This document shows, piece by piece, positions 23,935-32,166 of a stretch of 36,315 bases of DNA. Positions within the stretch are counted from its first letter, which is position 1; every line of letters starts with the position of its first letter. Location: NCBI RefSeq assembly GCF_023242315.1, contig NZ_JALLIY010000031.1, positions 1 to 36,315 on the forward strand. The letters are read 5' to 3'. The stretch is from Pseudomonas sp. MWU13-2105. Its GTDB lineage: Bacteria; Pseudomonadota; Gammaproteobacteria; Pseudomonadales; Pseudomonadaceae. Position numbers and translations under genes: made by a program. The notes below the pieces were generated by a model. The model was given only the letters and a program-made list of their open reading frames with translations, ran no database searches and had not been told where the DNA came from.

Positions 23935-25215
23935 TCACTTGTCGATCAGCCTTTCGCACGCAGCCAGTAACGCGCAAGTACCAATCACTTGGGCGGCAAT
24001 ACTCAAATCAGCCAATCCTGGTGACGAAGGCGCAATGCGCAAGTGTTGGTCGAGCGGATCATCACCATGGGGATAGCATGCGCCCGCAGCAGTCAGGTTG
24101 ACCCCGACCGCTTGTGCAAGCGCGACGGTTTGCCGTGCAGTCCCCGGCAGGACATTCAAACTGATGAAGTAGCCCCCTTTGGGTTGGCTCCAACTGGCGA
24201 CCCCGAATGACCCCAGATGGGCATCCAATTGCTTGAGCACGGCGGCGAATCGCGGCGCGAGGAGTTTCCGATGCCCGTCCATCAGCGCCTTCAGCCCTTC
24301 AAGATCTTTCAGGTAGCGCACATGGCGTAGCTGATTCAACTTGTCCGGCCCCACACTCCTGACCGAAGCGTGACGCAGCCACCATTCGACATTTGCCTTG
24401 GAGGCGCCGAACAACGCGAGGCCGGCACCGGCGAAGGTCATCTTCGAGGTGGAGGCAAAAACCAAAGCGCGATCCGGATGCTCGTGACGCACACAAGCCT
24501 GGTACAGGTTGGCTATCTCGATGGAATCCGACGTCAGATGATGCAAGGTGTAGGCATCATCCCAAAACAACCGGAAATCTGCTGCTGCGGTTGGCATGGA
24601 CGCCAGCGCTTCGATGACCTCGTCACTGTAAACAGTACCCGTAGGGTTGCTGTACTTTGGCACACACCACATGCCACGGATGCTTGAGTCTTCGGCGACC
24701 AGCTTGCGCACCAAGGCTATATCCGGACCATCATCGAGCAATGGCACCACAATCATCCGGACACCGAAGGTCGCGCACAGTGTGAAATGTCGATCATATC
24801 CGGGTACCGGGCAAAGGAACGCCACCCCATTAGGCTCCTGCTGCCAAGGCACGGCAGACTGCGCAAAGCCGTTGAGCATCGCGAACGCCAGGCAGTCATA
24901 CATCAAGGCGAGGCTTGAATTGCCCGACACCACTGTTTGTTCAGCGGGGACGCCGAGTAATGGTGCAAACAACCTCCGCGCTTCGGGAAGCCCCTGCTGC
25001 CCCATGTAGTTGCGACAATCCGTACCGTCTTCAGCCCGATAATCGCCCGCCAACGACAGCTCCAGCAAAGGGTTGGAAAGGTCCAACTGTTCGGCGCTGG
25101 GGACCCCACGCGCCATATTGATAGACAGTTTGAGCGTCCCCAGACGCAGGTATTCAGCCTGGAGTTCGCCATGCAGTTGATCCAGCGCATCGATTGAATA
25201 GTCGGCGAGTTTCAA
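23935..25215 (-). CDS. PLP-dependent aminotransferase (type Ic aspartate aminotransferase-like)
   Basis: A 426-residue fold-type I aminotransferase. Key residues are visible: Asn190 (YSNPTG), Asp220 (LFWDDAY) pairing with the pyridine nitrogen, the Schiff-base Lys258 (FASTSKMTFAGAGLA), and the C-terminal Arg of LRIAPS that grips the substrate carboxylate. The pattern matches the MocR-like/AspT group (Pfam Aminotran_MocR), in which the actinobacterial enzyme is an aspartate aminotransferase. It has no N-terminal GntR domain, so it acts as an enzyme. In this run it may transaminate the amino acid released by the PxpABC/biotin system, for instance glutamate or an analogue, but the substrate is inferred. 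It follows tetR by 18 bases. Confidence 0.9.
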   Translation of the reverse strand: MKLADYSIDALDQLHGELQAEYLRLGTLKLSINMARGVPSAEQLDLSNPLLELSLAGDYRAEDGTDCRNYMGQQGLPEARRLFAPLLGVPAEQTVVSGNSSLALMYDCLAFAMLNGFAQSAVPWQQEPNGVAFLCPVPGYDRHFTLCATFGVRMIVVPLLDDGPDIALVRKLVAEDSSIRGMWCVPKYSNPTGTVYSDEVIEALASMPTAAADFRLFWDDAYTLHHLTSDSIEIANLYQACVRHEHPDRALVFASTSKMTFAGAGLALFGASKANVEWWLRHASVRSVGPDKLNQLRHVRYLKDLEGLKALMDGHRKLLAPRFAAVLKQLDAHLGSFGVASWSQPKGGYFISLNVLPGTARQTVALAQAVGVNLTAAGACYPHGDDPLDQHLRIAPSSPGLADLSIAAQVIGTCALLAACERLIDK

Positions 25216-25233
25216 GTACGACCTCTCTATTGC

Positions 25234-25824
25234 CTAATGAACCCACAACAGCTGTTTGGCCATGCGAGTCAACATCTGAGTGATGGAAGCCCGTGACACC
25301 CCGACCGCACACAGCGAGGGAGCAGCACTGAGCATCGCCAAAAGACTGCGGGCGACAAGATCTACGTCAGGGGCTTTGAACAGCCCTGCCTTTACACCTC
25401 GCCTTATGATTTCACTGAGCTCATGGATATAGGCTTCACCCTGCTCCTGAATCCGGCTGAGTTGCGGCCCATGCAAATGGTGCGTCTCCAAATGAACCAG
25501 ATGCTCTTCGCGGGAATGCTCCAGAACGTGCTGAATATGGAATGCAATGAACGCATCCAGCAGCTTAAGCACATCCACTCGCTTGGGTTTACGTGCCCAC
25601 CAATCATCCAGACGCTGCTGCAACAGTGAATCCAGCACTTCCTCCAGCACATCCAGCTTGCTGGGAAAATGGTGATAGAGGCTCCCCGCATGCAACCCGA
25701 CCTTTTTCGCGAGACTGCGCATGGACATGGCGGCAAAGCCGTTTTCAACCATCAGCTCCAGTGCAGCTTCAACAATCATCTGGCCGGCACCTACCGCCGA
25801 CACCTGAACATTTACCTGACTCAT
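25234..25824 (-). CDS. TetR-family transcriptional regulator
   Basis: A 196-residue TetR-type protein. The N-terminal helix-turn-helix lies around residues 15-60 with MSMRSLAKKVGLHAGSLYHHFPSKLDVLEEVL, a textbook TetR motif. The C-terminal helical domain is the ligand pocket and dimer interface. The gene starts three bases after the carrier-like gene stop and is followed closely by the aminotransferase, so it sits inside the operon it probably controls. The ligand could be the lactam, its hydrolysis product or an acyl-CoA. Confidence 0.92.
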   Translation of the reverse strand: MSQVNVQVSAVGAGQMIVEAALELMVENGFAAMSMRSLAKKVGLHAGSLYHHFPSKLDVLEEVLDSLLQQRLDDWWARKPKRVDVLKLLDAFIAFHIQHVLEHSREEHLVHLETHHLHGPQLSRIQEQGEAYIHELSEIIRRGVKAGLFKAPDVDLVARSLLAMLSAAPSLCAVGVSRASITQMLTRMAKQLLWVH

Positions 25825-25827
25825 CGC

Positions 25828-26238
25828 CTACCCTGCCCCGACACACTGCAGCTCGAACAAGGGTTGGGCATAACCGACAAGATCACCCTCGGCAGCCAGT
25901 ACAGCGGCCACTCGCCCGGCACGACCAGCGGTTATTTCATCGAGCACAACACCGTTCTGAAGAAAGGCCAGCACCTGGCCTTTCTCGACATGGGCCCCAA
26001 GGGCGATATAGGGTTCGTCACGCTGGGGGTGACTCAGACGCAGGATGCCCATCCCCGGCGCCAGAACAACATCCTGGGTTTCCAAGGCAGAACGCGGTAT
26101 ATCCGATGCCCCCTCCAATGTTTGAGAAACGCCACCGAGGGTAAGGCGCAGGCAAGCACCGGCCTGTTCGAACTCAAAATGCGCCAATGAGTGCCGCTTC
26201 AACATCTGGACAATCTGCTCAATGAACTGCGGACTCAT
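25828..26238 (-). CDS. Biotin-carrier-like protein lacking the biotin lysine
   Basis: A 136-residue protein with the layout of an AccB-type carrier: an N-terminal helix (EQIVQMLKRHSLAHFEFE), a linker, and a C-terminal biotinyl/lipoyl domain (VVLAPGMGILRL to GDLVGYAQPLFELQ). The usual EAMKM motif is replaced by QNGVV (residues 94-98); aligned with AccB of the same cluster, Val97 stands where Lys115 carries biotin. It cannot be biotinylated in the standard way. The ATG overlaps the accC stop (ATGA), so it is made together with the biotin carboxylase. Possible roles are a structural or regulatory subunit of the carboxylase complex. AccC precedes it and tetR follows. Confidence 0.88.
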   Translation of the reverse strand: MSPQFIEQIVQMLKRHSLAHFEFEQAGACLRLTLGGVSQTLEGASDIPRSALETQDVVLAPGMGILRLSHPQRDEPYIALGAHVEKGQVLAFLQNGVVLDEITAGRAGRVAAVLAAEGDLVGYAQPLFELQCVGAG

Positions 26239-27605
26239 TTCGAGACCTCCTGATCCTGGTTGAGGTAACGTTCAAGGTGATGGATATCGAAACCACCCGC
26301 GACGAAACCTGGCTCATCCATCAAACGCTGGTGCAAGGGAATACTGCTTTTGATTCCTCCCAGGTCGGCTTCCGCCAAGGCACCACGCATCCGCTTAATG
26401 GCCTGCTCCCGATTGGCCCCATGAGCCAGAAACTTCGCCACCAGCGAGTCGTAATACGGTGGCACCCGATAACCGGCATACAGGTGCGTATCGATGCGGA
26501 TACCCGGGCCACCGGGGGCCACCCAACGGGTGACGGTTCCCGGCGCTGGAGCAAAGCTGAAGGGGTCTTCGGCATTGATTCGACACTCGATGGCGTGGCC
26601 GCTCAGGCTGATCTGTTCCTGGCGAACCGACAGGGGCTTGCCCAATGCCACCAACAATTGCTCACGAACGATATCTACCCCAGTCACCAACTCAGTGACG
26701 GGATGTTCGACCTGGACCCGGGTGTTCATCTCGATAAAGTAGAACTCGCCGTTCTCATAAAGAAACTCGAACGTGCCCGCGCCGCGATAGCCGATCAGTT
26801 GGCAGGCCCTGACGCAACGCTCACCGATGGCCGTAATGGCTTGACGATCCACGCCAGGCGCCGGGGACTCTTCAATGATTTTCTGATGACGGCGCTGCAT
26901 TGAGCAGTCCCGCTCGCCTAACCAGACTACATTGCCAAAACCATCCGCCATCACCTGAATTTCGATATGGCGTGGATGCTCAAGAAACTTCTCGAGATAG
27001 ACTTCCGGGTTGCCAAACGCTCGGCCCGCCTCCTCCCGTGTCATCGCTACTGCTTCATCGAGCTCTCGGGGGTCATGTACAATACGCATGCCCCGACCGC
27101 CACCGCCTCCGGAAGCCTTGACGATCAACGGGTAACCACACGCCTCGGCCAGTTCCCTGACCGTCTCGGCATCGGCGGGCAGCGCGCCAGGCGAACCTGG
27201 TACGCAAGGCACCCCGGCCTCCAGCATCGCCTGCTTGGCGCTGACTTTGTCGCCCATCAGGCGAATCGAAGCCGAAGTCGGACCGACAAAAACCAATCCC
27301 GCCTCTTCCACGGCCTGGGCAAAATGGGCGCTCTCCGCCAGGAAGCCATAGCCGGGATGGATGGCTCCCGCGCCGGTCAGTTTCGCCGCTTGCAATAAAC
27401 GTTGCGGATTCAGATAACTTTCACTTGCTGCAGCCGGACCAATACACAAAGCTGTGTCAGCTAACGCTACGTGTCGTAGATCCGCATCTGCTTGAGAGTG
27501 CACGGCGACCGTACGCAAACCCAGATCCCGCGCCGCCCGCAAAATACGCAGCGCTATCTCGCCGCGATTGGCGATCAGGACAGTGTCGAAAAGTTGCTCA
27601 GACAT
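26235..27605 (-). CDS. accC: Biotin carboxylase subunit, AccC-like
   Basis: A 456-residue ATP-grasp biotin carboxylase. It has the N-terminal VLIANRGEIALRI segment, the Gly-rich loop KASGGGGGRGMRI, the HIEIQVMADGFGNVVWLGERDCS region, and the active-site EMNTRVQVEHPVTE motif with Glu and Arg. It carboxylates biotin on the carrier with bicarbonate and ATP. The protein is close to AccC of acetyl-CoA carboxylase, but it lies between carrier genes and pxpABC rather than with the essential accBC pair, so it is probably a pathway-specific paralog. ATG at 27605 is used; a GTG directly before it is possible. It starts four bases after the AccB stop. Confidence 0.92.
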   Translation of the reverse strand: MSEQLFDTVLIANRGEIALRILRAARDLGLRTVAVHSQADADLRHVALADTALCIGPAAASESYLNPQRLLQAAKLTGAGAIHPGYGFLAESAHFAQAVEEAGLVFVGPTSASIRLMGDKVSAKQAMLEAGVPCVPGSPGALPADAETVRELAEACGYPLIVKASGGGGGRGMRIVHDPRELDEAVAMTREEAGRAFGNPEVYLEKFLEHPRHIEIQVMADGFGNVVWLGERDCSMQRRHQKIIEESPAPGVDRQAITAIGERCVRACQLIGYRGAGTFEFLYENGEFYFIEMNTRVQVEHPVTELVTGVDIVREQLLVALGKPLSVRQEQISLSGHAIECRINAEDPFSFAPAPGTVTRWVAPGGPGIRIDTHLYAGYRVPPYYDSLVAKFLAHGANREQAIKRMRGALAEADLGGIKSSIPLHQRLMDEPGFVAGGFDIHHLERYLNQDQEVSK

Positions 27606-27608
27606 CAC

Positions 27609-28067
27609 TTAATTCACCGCTTCGATAAGGAACAAGGTGCAGCCGGCCTCGATCATCTGGCCGTCACTCTTCAGGATCGCGCTCACCCGCCCGGCCCGAT
27701 CCGCCTCGATAGGGTTGAGCATCTTCATGGCCTCTACAATGGCCAGCGTCTGCCCCTCTTCCACAGCATCACCCACCTCGACAAAAGGTGGTTTGTCAGG
27801 TGAAGGAGAACGATAAAAAATGCCCACAAGACTCGATGAAACCGGGTAGCCACTGGACGCGGCAGCGGCCTCGGGCATGGCCAACAGCGTTTCGCTAGCG
27901 GCATCCCCTCTTGTCACCGACACAGGGGCTTGGCGCGACACCGCCGGAGGAGCGGGCAACGCACGTAACCCCAAGCGCACCCGGCAATCGCCCTCGCTGT
28001 ATTCCAACTCCAGAACCTGCGATCGCTCAACGAGCTCGATCAGGCTTTCAACGAATTCAAGTTTCAT
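27609..28067 (-). CDS. accB: Biotin carboxyl carrier protein, AccB-like
   Basis: A 152-residue carrier with the complete AccB plan: helical N-terminus, a Pro/Ala/Ser linker, the VGIFYRSPSPDKPPFVEVGD thumb-like segment, and the biotinyl domain with EAMKMLNPI. Lys115 is the biotin site. It carries carboxybiotin from AccC to a carboxyltransferase, here probably PxpB/PxpC. It is in the order pxpA, accB, accC, carrier-like gene on the minus strand. I keep the family symbol, but the gene is likely a second copy outside fatty-acid synthesis. Confidence 0.92.
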   Translation of the reverse strand: MKLEFVESLIELVERSQVLELEYSEGDCRVRLGLRALPAPPAVSRQAPVSVTRGDAASETLLAMPEAAAASSGYPVSSSLVGIFYRSPSPDKPPFVEVGDAVEEGQTLAIVEAMKMLNPIEADRAGRVSAILKSDGQMIEAGCTLFLIEAVN

Positions 28068-28108
28068 ATCAACATCCGCTATGCCAGGTTGAGTTCAACG
28101 CCCTAGGT

Positions 28109-28879
28109 TCAAATGAAGCTGGCGATTGCAATGCCTTCGTCTTCCAGCGTTCGTCGTACGTGTGTCGCGATCCCGACGGCTGCCGGGGTGTCGCTGTGAA
28201 CACAGATCGAGTCGATGGCACAGGGAATGAAACGCCCGGAAATCGTTTCGATCCCCTGTGCACGGACCATACGCACCACCCGCGCAGCGGCCTCGTCCGG
28301 ATCATGGATGACCGCCTCCGGCAACTTGCGCGACACCAGGTGTCCTTCCTCCGTGTAGGCACGGTCGGCAAATATCTCCGAGCGCACCGGCAAACCCATC
28401 TCGGCGGCAATCCGAGCCTGATGCCCCATGGCGATCGCCAGGCAGATCAACGAAGGATCAACCGCCTTCACTGCCCGGCATACCGCTGCGGCGACCTCGG
28501 CATCGGTTTGGGTCAGATTGCCCAAGGCACCATGGGCCTTGACGTGGGTAATGGGGTGCCCGGCCCAGGTCGCCAGCGCTTGCGCCGCACCAATCTGGTA
28601 GGCGACCAGACGCTCGATTTCACCTGCCGAAAACGCCATATTGCGGCGCCCGAAGCCCCATAGATCGGGAAACCCCGGATGCGCACCGACAGCCACGTTG
28701 CGGGCTTTGGCCAAGGCAAAGGTCTTGGCCATGACTTCCGGGTCGCCGGCATGGAAGCCACAGGCGATATTGGCCGAACTGACAATGTTCAAGATCGCCT
28801 CGTCATCGCCCATGGTGTAGGCACCGAAGCCTTCACCCATGTCCGAGTTCAGGTCGACGCTAAAAGCTTGCTTTGACAT
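28109..28879 (-). CDS. pxpA: 5-oxoprolinase subunit A (LamB/YcsF family)
   Basis: A 256-residue YcsF/LamB-family protein. The opening VDLNSDMGEGFGAYTMGDDE, then SANIACGFHAGDPEVM and VAVGAHPGFPDLWGFGRR, are the family hallmarks, with several His and Asp residues suited to metal binding in a deacetylase-like barrel. In Bacillus and E. coli PxpA acts with PxpB and PxpC in ATP-dependent opening of 5-oxoproline (pyroglutamate) to glutamate. Here it lies between pxpC and accB. Presence of a full biotin carboxylase set beside it raises the possibility of another lactam or amide as substrate. Confidence 0.93.
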   Translation of the reverse strand: MSKQAFSVDLNSDMGEGFGAYTMGDDEAILNIVSSANIACGFHAGDPEVMAKTFALAKARNVAVGAHPGFPDLWGFGRRNMAFSAGEIERLVAYQIGAAQALATWAGHPITHVKAHGALGNLTQTDAEVAAAVCRAVKAVDPSLICLAIAMGHQARIAAEMGLPVRSEIFADRAYTEEGHLVSRKLPEAVIHDPDEAAARVVRMVRAQGIETISGRFIPCAIDSICVHSDTPAAVGIATHVRRTLEDEGIAIASFI

Positions 28880-28904
28880 GAATACGCCTCAACGATAAGT
28901 AACT

Positions 28905-29864
28905 TCAGGCTCGAGAAAATGCGCCCTGCATGGCCTGCCGCAACGCCATGAGCTCACGGTCCTGGTGCTCCTGGGCAGCCAGTGCTCCAGGGTGGTCAAC
29001 CTCGACGAATCGAAAAATTGAACCGATGGGCGCCTGCGCCAGTCGCCAGAGGTCAGCGTCGATCACATTGGCGATCTTCGGATAACCTCCGCAGGTATTG
29101 GCATCGGCCAACTGAATGATGGGCTGGCCGGACGGTGGAACCTGCACCGTCCCCGGCAGGATTCCATGGGATAACAACTCCAACGGTCGCCTGGTTTTCA
29201 ACTCGGGTCCAATCAAGCGCATCCCCATGCGGTTAGCCTCCTGACTCAGAGTCCAGGCCTGCTGGAAAAACAGTGCCCTTGTCGACTCGTCGAATTCGTA
29301 GAGCTCCGCCGCTGGAAGCACGCGTATCTCGATAACCTGACCCAGCTCGGGCAAAAACCAAGGCAAGGCTGCGCCCACACCGGAGCGCGGCTTGCAGTCT
29401 TGGCTGCCCGGGACCAGGCAATCACCACGCATCAGGCCACGCCCCTCGAAACCGCCGAACCCCGTTTTCAAGTCCGTGGCGCGCGAGCCCATGACCAACG
29501 GCACCTCAATGCCGCCGGCGAACGACACATAGCAACGTGCGCCCCGCCGAGGGGGCTTGATCAACAGTGTTTGTCCGGCCTTGCCGTTGCGGGCCCATTG
29601 GGGTGGCAGTGGCTGCTCATCCAGCAATGTATCGCCTTCGGCTCCAGTGACTGCAAAGCGGCAATCGCTCAGAATACGCAGCCGAAAGGGAAACAACGCG
29701 ATCTCCAGACCGGCAGCACTCGCCTCGTTGCCTAATAAGGCATTGCCCATGGCAAGGGCCAAGCTGTCCATGGCGCCGGACTGACCGACGCCAATACTGA
29801 GATAACCCACACGCCCCGGGTCCTGAACAGAGTTAAGTACCCCGGTGGAGAGGATTTCGATCAT
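28905..29864 (-). CDS. pxpC: 5-oxoprolinase subunit C / biotin-dependent carboxyltransferase family
   Basis: A 319-residue protein of the KipA/AHS2 family, homologous to one half of the urea carboxylase carboxyltransferase domain. Typical segments are STGVLNSVQDPGRVGYLSIG, SGAMDSLALAMGNALLGN, GLEIALFPFRLRIL and the late QPIIQLADANTCGGYPKIANV. With PxpB it forms the ATP-dependent part of 5-oxoprolinase in bacteria. In urea carboxylase the same fold moves CO2 from carboxybiotin to an amide nitrogen. It overlaps pxpB by four bases, and pxpA follows 25 bases later. Confidence 0.93.
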   Translation of the reverse strand: MIEILSTGVLNSVQDPGRVGYLSIGVGQSGAMDSLALAMGNALLGNEASAAGLEIALFPFRLRILSDCRFAVTGAEGDTLLDEQPLPPQWARNGKAGQTLLIKPPRRGARCYVSFAGGIEVPLVMGSRATDLKTGFGGFEGRGLMRGDCLVPGSQDCKPRSGVGAALPWFLPELGQVIEIRVLPAAELYEFDESTRALFFQQAWTLSQEANRMGMRLIGPELKTRRPLELLSHGILPGTVQVPPSGQPIIQLADANTCGGYPKIANVIDADLWRLAQAPIGSIFRFVEVDHPGALAAQEHQDRELMALRQAMQGAFSRA

Positions 29865-30529
29865 GATTCGACTCCGGCAATGCTGAAGCGAATTCGATCA
29901 CCCGGTTGCAAGAACGACGGCGACGTACCCCGGGCGTCGAACAAACGCACCTCGGTGCGACCGATCACATGCCAGCCCGACGGCGCCGAGCACGGCATGA
30001 TGCCGGCCTGAGCCCCGCCGATGATCACCGCACCTTGCTCCAGGCGCATGCGTGGTACCGCGCGACGCGGCGTTGCCAGCCGCGGATCAAGCCCCGACAG
30101 ATAAGGAAAGCCCGGCATGGCACCGACACACGCGACCTGATAATCCGCCTCACTGTGCAGCCGGATGAACTCATCGACCTCAAGCTGCGCAAGCGCCGCA
30201 ATCTGTACTAGGTCATCATTGGCGTTGGTGCTGTAGATCACTGGAATGTCGATGTCCCTGCCGGTCGACTCGTCTGCCCCAACCTGTTCCCATAGAGCCA
30301 AGAGCTGCCCGCAGAGCACCGTCGGGGAGATTTGCCGAGGCTCGTAGACCACCAACACATTGTTCATTCCAGGCACCAGCTCCCGCACACCGGGTATTTG
30401 CCCCACGGCCCGAGCCAGCGCCAGTATCCGGCGCTGCACGGGTGTGCTGAATCGCGTCCCGGCAGCATCCAGGAACACTCCCCGGCTACCCGCGATACAG
30501 ACTCTCGGCATCCCATCAAGGCTCGCCAT
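29861..30529 (-). CDS. pxpB: 5-oxoprolinase subunit B (KipI/AHS1 family)
   Basis: A 222-residue KipI/AHS1-family protein. Its features include ARAVGQIPGVRELVPGMNNVLVVYEP near the N-terminus, then GAMPGFPYLSGLDPRLATPR and GGAQAGIMPCSAPSGWHVIG, all diagnostic. It pairs with PxpC; together the two equal the AHS1-AHS2 carboxyltransferase domain of urea carboxylase. ATG at 30529 gives the family N-terminus; a TTG two codons earlier is possible. It starts ten bases after the SDR gene, so the SDR and the Pxp proteins are made from one transcript. Confidence 0.92.
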   Translation of the reverse strand: MASLDGMPRVCIAGSRGVFLDAAGTRFSTPVQRRILALARAVGQIPGVRELVPGMNNVLVVYEPRQISPTVLCGQLLALWEQVGADESTGRDIDIPVIYSTNANDDLVQIAALAQLEVDEFIRLHSEADYQVACVGAMPGFPYLSGLDPRLATPRRAVPRMRLEQGAVIIGGAQAGIMPCSAPSGWHVIGRTEVRLFDARGTSPSFLQPGDRIRFSIAGVES

Positions 30530-30539
30530 GTTCAAGACT

Positions 30540-31316
30540 TCACTCGTTGACCGGGACGGTGTAGTTGAGGATCAGACGACCACCATCCGGATAGATGGTC
30601 TGCCCGATGATGTAGGAAGCATCATCACTGGCCAGGAAGGACGCGACGCTGGCGACTTCCGAAGCCTCGCCACAGCGCCCCATCGGAGTACGGGACAGCA
30701 CGGTATGCCGCTGGGCCGGGCTGGACATGACCGAATTGAGGACCAGATCGGTGGCGATAGTGCCGGGGCCTATCGCGTTGACGCGGATGCCGTGACGAAC
30801 CAGGCCTACCGCCATGACCGCGGTCAGTTGCTTAATGCCGCCCTTGGAGACGGCATAGGCCACCGAGTTGGGGATTGCCAGCTCGGCGTTGATCGATGAC
30901 ATGTTGATGATCGCCCCCTGTATGCCCCTCTCGATCATGACACGAGCCGCAGCCTGACCGATCAGGAACGGCGACTTGAGGTTGACCCGTTGCACACGGT
31001 CGAAAGCGTCTTCGGGGAAGTCGACAAAATCTGCGGTATGGATGATCCCGGCATTATTCACCACGATGTCCAGCGACCCGAAATGATCGACAGCCTTGGC
31101 CACGATAGCCCTGGCCATCTCCGAGGAGATTTCGCTCAAATCGGCGGCGTACCAAGTGGCGCTTTCGCCCAGTCGCTCAGCCTGTGCCCGAACCTTGTCG
31201 CCCTGTACATCGACCAGTACCACCTTCGCACCATCGGCCAGGAAACGCTCGGCACAGGCGAGTCCCAAGCCTTGGGCGGCACCGGTAACGAGAGCAACTT
31301 TATTGGCATGTTTCAT
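30540..31316 (-). CDS. Short-chain dehydrogenase/reductase
   Basis: A 258-residue classical SDR. The cofactor motif TGAAQGLG is at residues 11-18, Asp36 after the second strand suggests NAD(H) preference, NNAG is at 87-90, and the catalytic Ser140/141 (NMSS) with Tyr154 and Lys158 (YAVSK) complete the active site. GQTIYPDGG closes the fold. It oxidises a hydroxyl or reduces a ketone; specificity cannot be read from the sequence. It is the first gene of the pxp/acc set after the transporter, separated from livF by 122 bases, so it may begin a sub-operon. A substrate with a hydroxyl group beside the lactam or amide would explain its presence. Confidence 0.9.
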   Translation of the reverse strand: MKHANKVALVTGAAQGLGLACAERFLADGAKVVLVDVQGDKVRAQAERLGESATWYAADLSEISSEMARAIVAKAVDHFGSLDIVVNNAGIIHTADFVDFPEDAFDRVQRVNLKSPFLIGQAAARVMIERGIQGAIINMSSINAELAIPNSVAYAVSKGGIKQLTAVMAVGLVRHGIRVNAIGPGTIATDLVLNSVMSSPAQRHTVLSRTPMGRCGEASEVASVASFLASDDASYIIGQTIYPDGGRLILNYTVPVNE

Positions 31317-31438
31317 ATCGACTCCTGATTCTCATGGAAAAAAATGCGGTTAAACACCAAGGCTCAAGTACACGCGGCCCGTTGGGAAACCTGCGTACTG
31401 ACAGCGACCCCAGGTGCTTTTCTCAAGACGCCTGGTGG

Positions 31439-32166
31439 TCAGTGGCCACCCAGATAGGCATTGCGTACGTCTTCGTTAGCCAACAGATCCCGCCCCGCAC
31501 CGGTGAGGCGAATCTCGCCGTTGACCAACACATAAGCGCGATCGGACAGTCTCAAGGCATGATTGGCGTTCTGTTCAACCAGGAAGATCGTCATGCCACT
31601 GCTGGCCAACTCACGAAGGATCGAGAAAATCTGCTTCACCACGATCGGGGCCAATCCCAATGAAGGTTCGTCGAGCAACAGCAAGGAAGGACGACTCATC
31701 AGCGCCCGGGCGATCGCGAGCATCTGCTGCTCACCACCGGACATGGTCATGGCCCTCTGGTTGCGGCGTTCCCTGAGGCGTGGAAACAGCTCGAACATGT
31801 GCTGTATGTCTTCATTGGCATGCTTGTCGCCAATGGGGATTGTGCCCATCATCAGGTTCTCCTCCACCGTCATGTCGGGAAAGACCCGGCGACCCTCAGG
31901 CGACTGGGCAATGCCGTTTGAGGCGATGTAGTGCGACGACTTGTGGGTGATGTCGGTGCCGCGATAGATGATCTGCCCGACACTGGCCCGAGGCTGGCCC
32001 GAGGCTGGCCAAAGATCGACATCAGCAGCGTGGACTTTCCAGCACCGTTGGAGCCGATCAGGCTGACGGTCTCACCTTGGTTGATGTGCAGAGAGACCTT
32101 CTTCAAGGCCTGAACCGGACCGTAGTGCACGTCGATGCCTTTCACTTCAAGAAGCGGCGAACTCAT
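31439..32166 (-). pseudogene. livF: LivF-like ABC transporter ATPase, disrupted by an 11-bp tandem duplication
   Basis: The gene encodes a branched-chain amino acid ABC ATPase in two frames. The N-terminal part (from MSSPLLEVKGIDVHYG) has Walker A GSNGAGKST. After SIFGQPRAS the frame is lost at a tandem repeat of CTGGCCCGAGG at 31983-32010. Removing one 11-base unit restores SIFGQPRASVGQIIYRG, then a continuous 238-residue LivF with SGGEQQMLAIARAL and Walker B LLLLDEPSLGLAP. As written, the first part stops after 98 codons at TGA, and the second frame opens at an overlapping ATG (31873) encoding the signature and Walker B. Slippage, true loss or a sequence error are possible. livG lies directly upstream with a four-base overlap. 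Confidence 0.88.
31983..32010. repeat. 11-bp tandem repeat, 2.5 copies, inside livF
   Basis: The unit CTGGCCCGAGG occurs twice in full (31983-31993 and 31994-32004), followed by six bases of a third copy. Family alignment of the encoded protein needs exactly one unit fewer. The 11-bp length shifts the frame, so gain or loss of a unit switches the gene off or on. Confidence 0.9.

Noticed and set aside
26235..28067. Housekeeping acetyl-CoA carboxylase accBC operon
   Set aside because: The gene order with pxpABC, a lysine-less carrier and a Liv transporter points to a pathway-specific paralog, although the AccC and AccB sequences alone could not exclude it.
31317..31438. Possible promoter or terminator in the gap between livF and the SDR gene
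   Set aside because: Only a weak CCAGG/CCTGG pairing was seen, with no T-run and no convincing -35/-10 pair.
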